From contig CANMML010000001.1 in the NCBI GenBank assembly GCA_947499005.1, forward strand, positions 270,145 through 334,144: a stretch of DNA of 64,000 bases, given 5' to 3'. Each line of letters opens with the position of its first letter. Within the stretch, counting starts at the first letter, position 1. The stretch comes from an uncultured Aquimarina sp. (GTDB lineage Bacteria; Bacteroidota; Bacteroidia; Flavobacteriales; Flavobacteriaceae). The position numbers were made by a program, and so were the translations under genes. This document shows, piece after piece, positions 17,314 to 26,618 of this stretch. The notes beneath the pieces were generated by a model that searched no databases, had not been told where the DNA came from, and saw only the letters and a program-made list of their open reading frames with translations.

Positions 17314-17805
17314 CTAATTAGTACTTCTTTTATAGGTTTCAAAAGTGAAATCGAATTTATGCTTTTCATCTTTTAGATGTTTGTCTTCACTTTCTAATTT
17401 CCAGTTTTTAAGGTCGATTTCAGGGAAAAACGTATCGGCTTCTTCAAATGCTTCGTGTACTCGAGTAATTTCAATACAATCAGCCACTTCCATAGCTTGT
17501 TTGTAAATTTCTCCTCCACCAATAATGAAAGGTTGTGTGTCCGAAGAAGTGTAGGTAATAGCTTCTTCTAGTGAGTTGACTACGATACAATTCTCTTGAA
17601 TATAGTCTTTTTGTCTGGTGATGATTACATGCGTTCGATTGGGAAGCATGCCCGGTAAAGATTCAAAAGTTTTACGCCCCATGATGATATGGTGTCCTGT
17701 GGTTAGTTTCTTGAATCGTTTAAAATCTATAGGTAAGTGCCATAAAAGGTCATTGTCTTTTCCGATGGCATTATTTTCTGCAGCAGCTACGATGATGGTA
17801 AGCAT
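17314..17805 (-). CDS. folA: Dihydrofolate reductase
   Basis: NADPH-dependent reduction of dihydrofolate, required because thymidylate synthase (18679-19503) oxidises the cofactor. The 163 residues show the classical order: IVAAAENNAIGKDNDLLWHLPIDFKRFK, IIMGRKTFESLPGMLPNRTHVIITR, FIIGGGEIYKQAM and the C-terminal FTFETYKR. It is separated from the 2TM gene by only 3 bases, so they share a transcript. Confidence 0.97.
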   Translation of the reverse strand: MLTIIVAAAENNAIGKDNDLLWHLPIDFKRFKKLTTGHHIIMGRKTFESLPGMLPNRTHVIITRQKDYIQENCIVVNSLEEAITYTSSDTQPFIIGGGEIYKQAMEVADCIEITRVHEAFEEADTFFPEIDLKNWKLESEDKHLKDEKHKFDFTFETYKRSTN

Positions 17806-17808
17806 AGT

Positions 17809-18264
17809 TTATTGTAAGGTTTCAGGGTCAGAATCTTCTGGTTCTGGGGTTGTTTTGTCTAGTAAAATATTCTTTTCAGAAATCATTTCTTTTGGAAGTT
17901 GTAAATCTAACTTCTCTTGCATTTTATCAATTTTTTCTTTCTGTTTTGTGACAAGATACTCCAATTGCTCAGCTTCCCAAATTTTGCCCATGAATTTACT
18001 AAAGACTAATACTTTCAGTGCATGAACGATTAAGAAAAAACTCCATATCAATATACCGTAAACGTACCAGTCTAAATTAAAAAACTTCCATTCCAAACCG
18101 ATTTTGAATACAAGATTTAGAAGGAGCATAAAAAGACATCCTACCAAATAGAAAATGAAATGATTGTAGAGGCCTTTTTTTTCTTTAATTCTAATTTGGG
18201 CATGCTCGAATAACGCCTTTTGTTGAGGGTCAATACTTGTATCTGTTTTCTTTTTTCCAAACAT
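17809..18264 (-). CDS. 2TM-domain membrane protein
   Basis: A 151-residue protein with two close transmembrane helices at about 33-57 and 68-91 (HFIFYLVGCLFMLLLNLVFKIG; YVYGILIWSFFLIVHALKV), then FMGKIWEAEQLEYLV and a coiled-coil tail ending in acidic residues. This is the 2TM domain (PF13239) common in Flavobacteria, sometimes fused to LytS-type kinases; the kinase at 57461-59095 carries two copies of it. Function unknown. Upstream of folA with a 3-base gap. Confidence 0.85.
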   Translation of the reverse strand: MFGKKKTDTSIDPQQKALFEHAQIRIKEKKGLYNHFIFYLVGCLFMLLLNLVFKIGLEWKFFNLDWYVYGILIWSFFLIVHALKVLVFSKFMGKIWEAEQLEYLVTKQKEKIDKMQEKLDLQLPKEMISEKNILLDKTTPEPEDSDPETLQ

Positions 18265-18362
18265 AAATTAACATTTAAGCTCATCCTATCTTTAATTGTT
18301 AACACTTAACTAATCTTCATTCAACGTGATCACTTTATATTTAATCGTTAAACTTGATCAGT

Positions 18363-18662
18363 ATGAGCATTCAAAAGAAATTTTTTAAGGATAAGGACAT
18401 ATGTAAAGTTACTTTTTTAGTTACATCTAAAAAAGTAGAAAAAGTTGAAGTCTTCGGAAGTTTTAACCATTGGAAAGGAATTCGCCTTAAAAAACGACCA
18501 TTTGGGGTGTTTAAAAAGAATTTAAAACTACCAATGGATCAATCTTTTGAATTTAAATACAAGATTGATGATGCTTTATGGGTGAACGACCGTGAAGCTG
18601 ACGATTATGTCATTAATGACTTTGGAAGGAAAAATTGTGTATTGACAACTTTTGAAGTTTGA
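18363..18662 (+). CDS. Small glycogen-binding (CBM48/isoamylase early-set) protein
   Basis: About 99 residues forming a single Ig-like beta sandwich of the isoamylase N-terminal/AMPK glycogen-binding type: VTFLVTSKKVEKVEVFGSFNHWKG, then FKYKIDDALWVNDREADDYVINDFGRKN. The FNHW segment and the Trp before NDREAD are the sugar-contact positions of the fold. It has no enzyme domain attached. The ATG at 18363 is used rather than the in-frame TTG at 18354. Convergent with thyA. Confidence 0.85.
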   Translation: MSIQKKFFKDKDICKVTFLVTSKKVEKVEVFGSFNHWKGIRLKKRPFGVFKKNLKLPMDQSFEFKYKIDDALWVNDREADDYVINDFGRKNCVLTTFEV

Positions 18663-18678
18663 TCAATATACCATGTTC

Positions 18679-19503
18679 TTATACAGAAACTTTTCCTTTG
18701 ATATGAGGATGATGATCGTAGTCAATCAATTCAAAGTCTTCAAAAGTAAATTCGAACAAGTCTTTAATATTCGGATTTATTTTAATTTTAGGAAGCTTTT
18801 TAGGTTCACGAGTTAATTGAAGTTCTAACTGTTCTGTATGGTTGTTATAAATATGAGCATCACCGAAAGTATGAATGAATTCTCCAGCTTCATATCCACA
18901 AACTTGAGCCATCATTTCTGTCAATAAAGCATATGAGGCAATGTTGAAAGGAACTCCTAAAAAGATATCTGCACTACGTTGGTATAATTGGCAAGACAGT
19001 TTGTTGTCTGCAACATAAAACTGAAAAAATGCATGGCATGGAGGTAGTGCCGCTTTCCCATTAGCTACATTTTCAGAAAAAGAAACAGAGGTGTCTGGTA
19101 ATACAGAAGGATTCCATGCAGAAACAAGCATACGACGACTATTCGGATTCGTTTTTAGTGTTTCAACGATTTCTTTAATTTGATCAATCTCTTCACTATT
19201 CCAATTACGCCATTGGTGACCGTAAACAGGGCCAAGATTACCGTTTTCATCAGCCCACTCATTCCAAATACGCACTCCGTTTTCGGTTAGGTATTCAGTA
19301 TTCGTGTCTCCTTTTAAAAACCATAACAATTCATATACTACAGACTTAAAATGTACTTTTTTAGTGGTTACCATTGGAAAACCTTCAGAAAGATCAAATC
19401 GCATTTGATAACCAAATACGCTTTTAGTTCCTGTTCCTGTGCGATCCCCTTTTTCGGCGCCGCTTTCCATTACATGTTTTACTAAGTCTAAGTATTGTTT
19501 CAT
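18679..19503 (-). CDS. thyA: Thymidylate synthase
   Basis: Methylates dUMP to dTMP using methylene-tetrahydrofolate. The nucleophilic cysteine is in [12 protein letters not shown]. Other signatures: the RTGTG phosphate loop near the N-terminus, [32 protein letters not shown] and [10 protein letters not shown]. The length of 274 aa from the ATG at 19503 is normal; the frame opens four codons earlier. With folA nearby this gives a full dTMP cycle. Confidence 0.98.
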   Translation of the reverse strand: MKQYLDLVKHVMESGAEKGDRTGTGTKSVFGYQMRFDLSEGFPMVTTKKVHFKSVVYELLWFLKGDTNTEYLTENGVRIWNEWADENGNLGPVYGHQWRNWNSEEIDQIKEIVETLKTNPNSRRMLVSAWNPSVLPDTSVSFSENVANGKAALPPCHAFFQFYVADNKLSCQLYQRSADIFLGVPFNIASYALLTEMMAQVCGYEAGEFIHTFGDAHIYNNHTEQLELQLTREPKKLPKIKINPNIKDLFEFTFEDFELIDYDHHPHIKGKVSV

Positions 19504-19591
19504 TGTTTGCTTCACAAAGGCTATCAGCTACTAGCTATCAGCTATCAGCAAAATTTGCTGGGTGCTTGAGGCTTGAAGCTCAAAGCCAAGT
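19504..19591. repeat. Short imperfect AGCTATCAGC-type repeats
   Basis: The gap upstream of thyA carries repeated units of CTATCAGCTA, followed by a GCTTGAGGCTTGAAGCTCAAAGC stretch with internal inverted symmetry. This resembles degraded intergenic repeat material; nothing else is recognisable. Confidence 0.5.
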
Positions 19592-20209
19592 TTATTTTCT
19601 GTTCGAAATTTCGTCTCTTATTTTAGCCGCTTTTTCGTAGTCTTCGGCTTGTACAGCTTTCTTTAATTCGTCATTCAATTCGGGTAAAGTCATCTTCTTG
19701 TAAGTAGAATCGGAAGTTATTCCTTCGTTTTCTACATGTACATTCTCCAGTTCCTCGTCGGTATCATCCCCTTGATTAAGAATCTCTGTTTCGGTTTGTT
19801 GAAGATGAACCCCTGCCTGATCTAGTATGTTGCGGTAGGTAAAGATCGGGGCTTTAAAACGTAAAGCCAAAGCAATAGCATCGCTCGTTCGAGCATCTAT
19901 TATTTCTTCTATGCGATCTCTTTCGCAAATAATACTGGAATAAAAAACACCATCAACAAGTTTATGAATAATTACTTGCTTTACTATGATTTCAAATCGT
20001 TCAGCAAAATTTTTAAATAAATCATGTGTCAGCGGTCTAGGAGGCTTAATCTCTCTTTCCAAAGCAATAGCAATGGATTGTGCCTCAAATGCTCCAATGA
20101 CAATGGGTAATTTTCTTTCTCCTTCTACTTCACTTAATATTAGTGCATACGCGCCATTTTGTGTCTGACTGTAGGAAATACCTCTAATATTTAAACGTAC
20201 CAAGCTCAT
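19592..20209 (-). CDS. Bifunctional nuclease (DUF151) with UVR domain
   Basis: The N-terminal 130 residues are the BFN/DUF151 domain: VRLNIRGISYSQTQNGAYALILSEVEGERKLPIVIGAFEAQSIA, with DGVFYSSIICERDRIEEIIDARTSDAIALALRFKAPIFT. An acidic linker follows and then a C-terminal UVR helix pair (LNDELKKAVQAEDYEKAAKIRDEIS). DUF151 proteins have reported nuclease activity, and UVR motifs mediate protein contacts. The ATG at 20209 is chosen: the longer frame back to 20272 runs into the hairpin at 20267-20298 that ends the etf transcript. Confidence 0.88.
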   Translation of the reverse strand: MSLVRLNIRGISYSQTQNGAYALILSEVEGERKLPIVIGAFEAQSIAIALEREIKPPRPLTHDLFKNFAERFEIIVKQVIIHKLVDGVFYSSIICERDRIEEIIDARTSDAIALALRFKAPIFTYRNILDQAGVHLQQTETEILNQGDDTDEELENVHVENEGITSDSTYKKMTLPELNDELKKAVQAEDYEKAAKIRDEISNRK

Positions 20210-20266
20210 ACTCAAAACTCTCTTTGCGGCTAAATTCGTTATATTTTTTCGATTCCTAAATAAATT

Positions 20267-20298
20267 AACCACATAAAAACTAAGATTTTTATGTGGTT
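20267..20298 (-). terminator. Hairpin after etfA
   Basis: Perfect 13-bp arms (AACCACATAAAAA and complement) with a 6-base loop, followed on the minus strand by a loose AATTTATTT tract. It probably ends the leftward etfBA transcript and excludes a longer start for the DUF151 gene. Confidence 0.65.
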
Positions 20299-20405
20299 AT
20301 TAACAATTAGGGCTGGGTTCTTTAGTTACTTGTTAGTTAATAACTGCTAGTTGATAGTCTATTTTTATCATTCTTTAGAATTATAAACTATGAACTAAAA
20401 AACTG

Positions 20406-21368
20406 TTAAGCATTCGAAGCTTTAAAAGCTTTTAATTTTTCTATCAATTCGGGCACTACCTCAAAAGCATCACCAACAACTCCATAATCAGCTGCTTTAA
20501 AAAATGGAGCTTCGGGATCTGTATTGATCACAACTTTTACCTTGCTGGCGTTGATTCCTGCTAAATGCTGAATGGCTCCAGAGATACCAATAGCAATATA
20601 TAGGTTAGAGGCTACTGGTTTTCCAGTTTGTCCAACATGCTCATCATGAGGTCTCCATCCCATATCACTTACAGGTTTAGAACAAGCTGTAGCTGCACCT
20701 AGGACATCTGCTAGATCTTCGATTAAATTCCAATTTTCAGGTCCTTTAAGTCCTCTTCCTCCAGAAACAACAACTTCGGCATCAGCAATACTTACTTTGT
20801 CTGTAGCTTTGTCAATGTTTGTAATTTCGATGCTATCGTCAGCGGGAGAAACACTAAAGTCAACAACTTCAGCAGTAACTTCATTTTCGATAATGCCATA
20901 AGCATTACTCGAAACAGAAATGATTTTGATATCTGTATTTAAAACGGTTTGTTGAAATGCTTTGTTTGTAAAAGCTGTGCGTTCCACCGTTAAGGGAGAA
21001 GTACTAACTGGTAATTTAACTACGTTTGAAGCAATAGCTGCCTTCAATTGTCCTGCTAATAATCCACTTATATATTTTGAATTTGCAGAAGAAGATAATA
21101 TGACAACATCACTATTTTCTTGCTTAGCTGCTTCAGTAATTATTGTTGTATAGGTTTTAGCTTTGAAGCTGTTTAGAGACTCATTAGAGATATTCAATAC
21201 CTTTTGTACTCCATATTTACCTAGTTCACTAGCGTCATTGGCATTGACTGATACAGCAACGACATTCGTTCCCAAAGCATCGGCGACACCTTTTGCGTAA
21301 GAAGCCACTTCAAATGCTGCCTTCTTAAAAATTCCATTTTCTGTTTCTGCGTATAATAAAACTGACAT
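20406..21368 (-). CDS. etfA: Electron transfer flavoprotein, alpha subunit
   Basis: Accepts electrons from acyl-CoA dehydrogenases with the beta subunit. The C-terminal FAD-binding half is complete: VSGGRGLKGPENW, ACSKPVSDMGWRPHDEHVGQTGKPVASNLYIAIGISGAIQHLAGI and INTDPEAPFFKAADYGVVGD. The length of 320 aa is typical of Bacteroidetes. It lies 31 bases downstream of etfB in the same unit. Confidence 0.97.
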   Translation of the reverse strand: MSVLLYAETENGIFKKAAFEVASYAKGVADALGTNVVAVSVNANDASELGKYGVQKVLNISNESLNSFKAKTYTTIITEAAKQENSDVVILSSSANSKYISGLLAGQLKAAIASNVVKLPVSTSPLTVERTAFTNKAFQQTVLNTDIKIISVSSNAYGIIENEVTAEVVDFSVSPADDSIEITNIDKATDKVSIADAEVVVSGGRGLKGPENWNLIEDLADVLGAATACSKPVSDMGWRPHDEHVGQTGKPVASNLYIAIGISGAIQHLAGINASKVKVVINTDPEAPFFKAADYGVVGDAFEVVPELIEKLKAFKASNA

Positions 21369-21399
21369 TTTTCTTTCTTTTTAATGAGACAATCGGTGA

Positions 21400-22146
21400 C
21401 TAGATTACTTTAGCTTCTTTGTGTAATAAATCTACAAGTTGATCTATGTTGCTAGCATCTACAAGAGTTACGCTGCCTTTAGGTTCGGGTTTAGAAAAGC
21501 TTCCAGCAGTAGTGTGAGTTTCATTTCCTGTAGGTTCTACAACGTTTAACGGCTTTTTACGAGCCATCATAATCCCTCTCATATTGGGAATACGAAGGTC
21601 ACTTTCTTCAACCAATCCTTTTTGGCCACCAATTACTAGTGGAAGACTTGTTTTTAAAGTTTCTTTTCCGCCATCGATTTCGCGTATAGCAGTAGCAGTA
21701 GTTCCTTCAACTTCTAGTCCTACGCAAGTATTAACAAAATTAGCACCTAGTAATTCAGCTAGAATTCCTTGTACCACACCACCATTGTAATCGATAGACT
21801 CTCTACCAGCGATGATTAAATCATAGTTTCCGCTTTTCGCTACTTCGGCTATTTGTGAAGCTACGAAGAAAGAATCTGTAGGAGTGGCATTCACTCGAAT
21901 AGCATTGTCTGCTCCGATTGCTAAACATTTACGAAGTGTAGGTTCTGTAGTAGCATCACCGACATTAATAACATCTACACTCGCACCTTGTTTTTCTTTG
22001 AACCACATAGCTCTAGTCAATCCAAATTCATCATTAGGATTAATAATAAATGAAACCCCGTTGGTGTCAAACTGAGTGTCATTTTCTACGAAGTTGATCT
22101 TCGAAGTAGTATCTGGAACATGACTTATACAAACTAATATCTTCAT
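21400..22146 (-). CDS. etfB: Electron transfer flavoprotein, beta subunit
   Basis: Carries AMP and forms a heterodimer with EtfA. Motifs: ILVCISHVPDT at the start, INPNDEFGLTRAMW, AGRESIDYNGGVVQGILAELLG and IPNMRGIMMARKKPL. First gene of the etfBA unit, divergent from pdhB, with the 357-base gap between them holding both promoters. Confidence 0.97.
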   Translation of the reverse strand: MKILVCISHVPDTTSKINFVENDTQFDTNGVSFIINPNDEFGLTRAMWFKEKQGASVDVINVGDATTEPTLRKCLAIGADNAIRVNATPTDSFFVASQIAEVAKSGNYDLIIAGRESIDYNGGVVQGILAELLGANFVNTCVGLEVEGTTATAIREIDGGKETLKTSLPLVIGGQKGLVEESDLRIPNMRGIMMARKKPLNVVEPTGNETHTTAGSFSKPEPKGSVTLVDASNIDQLVDLLHKEAKVI

Positions 22147-22503
22147 GTATCTTAATATTTATTGAGTGAATAAAATTTTATTTCTAATCAAATTGCAAAA
22201 TTAAATAGCTGCAACCGTTTACGCTTTCAAAAGTATTAAAAAGAACTTCTATTTAAAATACGTCTAAATAATAATTTTAAGAATCAAAACGATTTTTAAA
22301 TAACTACTTAAATTCTTAATGAGTTGTCAACCCTTTAAAATTCTGCCATTATTTTTATTAAAATCGAAATTACAAATTTAAATGCTAAAAAGCTATGCAT
22401 GCATAACATTTTTTTAAAGTTTTTACGCTCCATTAAAAAGGTATTAATTACTTATTTTTGTTAGCTGTAAATTAATTACAAGAGCAAAAGCGAATTTTAT
22501 CAT
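22147..22503. promoter_or_regulatory. Divergent promoter region etfB | pdhB
   Basis: Contains a minus-strand TAATTTTG box at 22196-22203 (about 50 bases before etfB) and a plus-strand TATTTTTG box at 22453-22460 (43 bases before pdhB), both fitting TAnnTTTG. The -33 elements are weak. The rest is AT-rich with no frame or strong hairpin. Confidence 0.55.
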
Positions 22504-23478
22504 ATGAAAACAATACAATTTAGAGAAGCGGTTTGCGAAGCGATGTCTGAAGAAATGCGTCGTGATGAGTCTATCTACCTAATGGGTGAGGAAGTTGCTG
22601 AATATAATGGAGCTTACAAAGCCAGTAAAGGGATGTTAGATGAGTTTGGTCCAGATCGTGTACTAGATACTCCAATTGCCGAGCTTGGTTTTGCTGGTAT
22701 TGCAGTAGGTAGTGCTATGAATGGCAACCGTCCTATTGTAGAGTATATGACATTTAATTTCTGTTTGGTTGGTATCGATCAAATTATTAATAATGCAGCT
22801 AAGATTCGTCAAATGTCTGGTGGACAATTTCCTTGTCCTATCGTTTTTCGTGGCCCAACTGCATCTGCAGGTCAATTAGGAGCTACGCACTCCCAGGCTT
22901 TCGAAAACTGGTTTGCAAATACACCAGGACTTAAAGTAATTGTTCCTTCAAATCCTTACGATGCAAAAGGATTATTGAAAGCAGCTATCCGTGATAATGA
23001 TCCAGTTATTTTCATGGAAAGTGAGCAAATGTATGGAGATAAAGGAGAAGTGCCAGAAGGAGAATATGTATTGCCAATTGGTGTTGCAGATTTAAAAAGA
23101 GAAGGTAGTGATGTAACTATTGTTTCTTTTGGTAAGATTATCAAGGAAGCTTACAAAGCCGCTGATATCTTAGCTAAGGATGGAATTTCTTGTGAGATTA
23201 TTGACTTACGTACGGTACGCCCTCTAGATTTAGAAGCAATCTACAAGTCTGTTAAAAAGACAAATCGTTTGATTATTTTAGAAGAAGCTTGGCCTTTGGC
23301 AAATATTGCTTCAGAAATCACATATCAAGTGCAAAATAATTGTTTCGATTATTTAGATGCACCAATTATTAAAATTAACACGGCAGATACACCTGCACCA
23401 TATTCACCAACCTTATTAAAAGAATGGTTGCCGAATAATGAAGATGTAATTAAGGCGGTTAAAAAAGTAATGCTTTAA
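22504..23478 (+). CDS. pdhB: Pyruvate dehydrogenase E1 component, beta subunit
   Basis: Thiamine-diphosphate-dependent decarboxylation of pyruvate, beta subunit of the split E1. The 324 residues show MGEEVAEYNGAYKASKGMLDEFGPDRVLDTPIAE, the conserved FNFCLVGIDQIINNAAKIRQMSGG, VPSNPYDAKGLLKAAIRDNDPVIFMESE and the C-terminal transketolase-type DLRTVRPLD. The alpha subunit and E2 are not next to it. A strong terminator follows. Confidence 0.97.
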   Translation: MKTIQFREAVCEAMSEEMRRDESIYLMGEEVAEYNGAYKASKGMLDEFGPDRVLDTPIAELGFAGIAVGSAMNGNRPIVEYMTFNFCLVGIDQIINNAAKIRQMSGGQFPCPIVFRGPTASAGQLGATHSQAFENWFANTPGLKVIVPSNPYDAKGLLKAAIRDNDPVIFMESEQMYGDKGEVPEGEYVLPIGVADLKREGSDVTIVSFGKIIKEAYKAADILAKDGISCEIIDLRTVRPLDLEAIYKSVKKTNRLIILEEAWPLANIASEITYQVQNNCFDYLDAPIIKINTADTPAPYSPTLLKEWLPNNEDVIKAVKKVML

Positions 23479-23501
23479 ATACTACTTGTTAACAATATCA
23501 T

Positions 23502-23534
23502 AAAACCCCTTCTTTTACCTAGAGAAGGGGTTTT
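23502..23534 (+). terminator. Intrinsic terminator after pdhB
   Basis: Perfect 12-bp arms AAAACCCCTTCT/AGAAGGGGTTTT followed by TGTTT, a textbook rho-independent terminator 23 bases after the stop. Confidence 0.9.
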
Positions 23535-23958
23535 TGTTTACTAGGTGTTTGTATAATAAGGTTTACATTTATCGAAGTTTTGTCGTCACTTGATAAGATA
23601 TCAGAAGTTTAAATAATATGATTTGCTGATAAGAATTTCGTATTAATATGCTGAATTATTTTTTACTAGTCTAAGGCAAAAAAATCAAGCGTAGCCTAAG
23701 TTACGGTTGCTTTTTTTAACGAAAGAATAGTGAAAAAGAAACGGCAGATATGCGAAATTTTTGTTAGTAAATCGTATAACTTAGTGACAACATTTCTTTA
23801 ATCCACTTTATGTATTAGATTTTGTTATGGGGCTTTGATGTACAAGAAATACTGTTAACGATCGTATTTGCACTAGATCACAGACAGAATGGATTTTCTA
23901 ATGCATAAAACAGGTTTAATCACAACCACTTTTTTATTTGTTGTTGAGGTATTTATTT
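23535..23958. other. Long intergenic region with an orphan terminator-like hairpin
   Basis: About 420 bases before the DUF5686 gene. At 23678-23717 a 16-base arm with seven A, then CAAGCGTA-type sequence, pairs at 14 of 16 positions with a downstream arm ending in seven T (loop GCCTAAGT). It looks like a second terminator although no gene lies between it and the pdhB terminator. No coding frame of note. Confidence 0.5.
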
Positions 23959-26451
23959 ATGAAGAAGTATTTTGTAGTATTATTTTTTTTATTAGGAATG
24001 CAACTTGTAGTTGCTCAAGTAAAAGTAAGTGGAATACTAGTCGATGAAACAAATGAGCCTATTCCTTTTGCTAATGTTACATTTCCGAGGACTATTATAG
24101 GAACCATTTCAGATGAAAATGGGCGATTTTATTTGGAAGACAAAGTATCTCATCCCGAAGTTCAGGTAAGTTTTATCGGTTTTGAAACCAAGACTGTGCC
24201 TCTGAAAAAGGGAGCTAATTATAAATTAGTCATTGAGTTAAAAGAAGAAAGCAGTTCGCTTAGTCAAGTAGTTATTGTTAAAGGGAAACAGCCTAAAAAA
24301 AATAACCCGGCTATTGAGATCCTTCGTAAGATTTGGAAGAATAAACGAAAAAATGGAGTCAAGCAATTTAGCCAATATCAGTATAAGAAATACGAGAAGT
24401 TAGAATTCGATCTTAATAATATCGATAGTACACTGAAGAAAAGCCGATTGTTTAAGGGAATGGAATTCATTTTTGATTACGCAGATACGTCAAGAATTTC
24501 AGGGAAAACATATTTACCAATTTTTATTAATGAATCGGTTTCAAAGGTATACGGCGACAATAAAATTAACCGAAAGAAAACAGAATTACTGGGAAACAAA
24601 AATTCTGGATTTAGTAATAACCAAGCTTTAATTGCCTTCGTTAAAGACCTGTATACAGATTACAATATTTATGATAATTACATAAAACTTTATGACAAAA
24701 GTTTTACTAGCCCGTTATCTAAAACAGGAATCAATGTATATAATTATGTGTTAGCAGATAGTGCCTATGTAGATAAGAAATGGTGTTACAATATTATCTA
24801 CTATCCAAGGAGATCAAACGAGCTTACTTTTAAAGGAGACTTTTGGGTAAATGATACTACTTGGGCTGTTAAGGATATTAATATGGAGGCTTCCAAGAGC
24901 GCAAATATAAATTGGGTAAAGGAACTGTATATAGAGCAAGAATACGAAGTGTTAAATGACTCTTTATTTTTGATTACTAGAGATTTCTTTCAAACAGACT
25001 TTACTTTAAGAAAAAAAGAATCCTCTCGAGGAATGTATGGGAAGCGCACCTCGCTCTATGATAATTATAAATTTGACATTCCTAAAGACGATAAATTTTA
25101 TAAGAAGGAAGTAAATCCGACAACTTTTGATGCTTATCATCGAAACGATAACTTTTGGGATAATAACCGCTTAGAAAGTCTTAATAAAGACGAGAAGAAA
25201 GTCTATGCGATGTTAGATACTCTTAAGAATGTAAAAGCATTTAAAAATATCTATTCACTGACCCAAATTTTAGCTTCTGGGTATATTCATTGGGGAAAAA
25301 TCGATTATGGACCAGTATTGTCATCCATAGGCTTTAATGATATTGAAGGATTCCGACTTAGAGCTGGAGCTAGAACTTATTTTGGGCCTAATGATTTATG
25401 GCGTTTACAAGGGTATGGGGCTTATGGCTTTGGAGATGACAAGTTTAAATATAGTATTGTATCTAAAGTATTGTTGGATAAGAGAAATCGTCTGAAGTTA
25501 ACATTAGGGAATCGTAGAGATATAGAACAATTGGGAGCGAGTTTAACCAATACAAATGATGTGCAGGGAAGGAGTTTTGCGTCTAATACCTTATTTACCG
25601 TTGGTGATAACCGCTCATTAACTAGCATTAACCTAACGTCCTTAGCGCTATCCGTCGAGCCGATAAAGAATTTAAAGTTTGGCTTAAATTCTTCGTATAG
25701 AACTTTAGAGCCTGCCGATCCATCACAGTTTAGTCTTTCGTATTTCGACCCTAAAACAGGAGAAAACGTAGATAAAATTAAACAGCTTGAAGTGGGGGGA
25801 AGTGTCACTTTTACGCCCGGAAGAAAAGTAACAGGTTTTGGTGTAGATCGTTTTGGGATTAATAAGAACAGGCACCCTATAATTTCATTATCATATTACA
25901 CAGGGATAGAAGGAGTGGCAGATAGTGATTTTGATTACCAACGAATACAAATGTTTTATCGCCAACCTTTTAATATAGGAGGCATAGGTAAACTGCGTTC
26001 TACCCTAGAGGTAGGGAAAACTTTTGGGGAAGTGCCATTGGGGTTATTAAGTGTAGTACCTGCGAACCAGTCATTCTTTTCAATTTTTAATACGTTTCCT
26101 CAATTAAATTTCTACGAATTCGTTACAGATAGTTACGCTTCATTGCATTTAGAACACAATTTTGGAGGGCGTTTATTTCAGCGGATTCCTTTGTTGAAAA
26201 AATTAAACCTTAGAGAGTTAGTAACATTTAGAACCGTGGTAGGATCGTTATCTGAAAAGAATATAGCAATCGATAATTCGGGAAGAAATTTAATAGCACC
26301 ATCTAGTACTCCATATTACGAATATAGTGTTGGAGTGGGTAATATATTTAAGGTAATGCGTTTAGACTTTAACTTTAGGGGGAATTATCTTAACAATCCA
26401 GGAGATATTCGTAAGTGGGGTGCGACCATCAATTTTGGCTTCTTCTTTTAG
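23959..26451 (+). CDS. Outer-membrane DUF5686 protein with carboxypeptidase-regulatory-like domain
   Basis: A signal peptide (MKKYFVVLFFLLGMQLVVAQ) is followed by a CarbopepD_reg-like beta sandwich (VKVSGILVDETNEPIPFANVTF...GFETK), then the DUF5686 region (AIEILRKIWKNKRKNGVKQFSQYQYKKYEKLEFDL...). The C-terminal half has alternating strands of a beta barrel ending in aromatic GATINFGFFF, typical for BAM insertion. Predicted outer-membrane barrel, role unknown. The frame opens with TTG at 23938, but the ATG at 23959 begins the signal peptide. Confidence 0.88.
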   Translation: MKKYFVVLFFLLGMQLVVAQVKVSGILVDETNEPIPFANVTFPRTIIGTISDENGRFYLEDKVSHPEVQVSFIGFETKTVPLKKGANYKLVIELKEESSSLSQVVIVKGKQPKKNNPAIEILRKIWKNKRKNGVKQFSQYQYKKYEKLEFDLNNIDSTLKKSRLFKGMEFIFDYADTSRISGKTYLPIFINESVSKVYGDNKINRKKTELLGNKNSGFSNNQALIAFVKDLYTDYNIYDNYIKLYDKSFTSPLSKTGINVYNYVLADSAYVDKKWCYNIIYYPRRSNELTFKGDFWVNDTTWAVKDINMEASKSANINWVKELYIEQEYEVLNDSLFLITRDFFQTDFTLRKKESSRGMYGKRTSLYDNYKFDIPKDDKFYKKEVNPTTFDAYHRNDNFWDNNRLESLNKDEKKVYAMLDTLKNVKAFKNIYSLTQILASGYIHWGKIDYGPVLSSIGFNDIEGFRLRAGARTYFGPNDLWRLQGYGAYGFGDDKFKYSIVSKVLLDKRNRLKLTLGNRRDIEQLGASLTNTNDVQGRSFASNTLFTVGDNRSLTSINLTSLALSVEPIKNLKFGLNSSYRTLEPADPSQFSLSYFDPKTGENVDKIKQLEVGGSVTFTPGRKVTGFGVDRFGINKNRHPIISLSYYTGIEGVADSDFDYQRIQMFYRQPFNIGGIGKLRSTLEVGKTFGEVPLGLLSVVPANQSFFSIFNTFPQLNFYEFVTDSYASLHLEHNFGGRLFQRIPLLKKLNLRELVTFRTVVGSLSEKNIAIDNSGRNLIAPSSTPYYEYSVGVGNIFKVMRLDFNFRGNYLNNPGDIRKWGATINFGFFF

Positions 26452-26559
26452 TATATACTGAAAAGGCCTAAAAAAGTATTCAAATATACTTTAATCTTGA
26501 ATAAACATTATCCATTCAGCTGTAACGAGGCCCTGTAGTGTAATTTGAAGGGTAAAAAA

Positions 26560-26594
26560 TTAGGCTGAATTCAAATTAATCGAATTCAGCCTAA
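26560..26594 (-). terminator. Terminator after ppaC
   Basis: Perfect 13-bp arms (TTAGGCTGAATTC and its complement). On the minus strand the stem is followed by ATTTTTTACC, so it ends the leftward pyrophosphatase gene. Confidence 0.85.
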
Positions 26595-26618
26595 CTAAAT
26601 AATTTAAAAAGTTATTAC

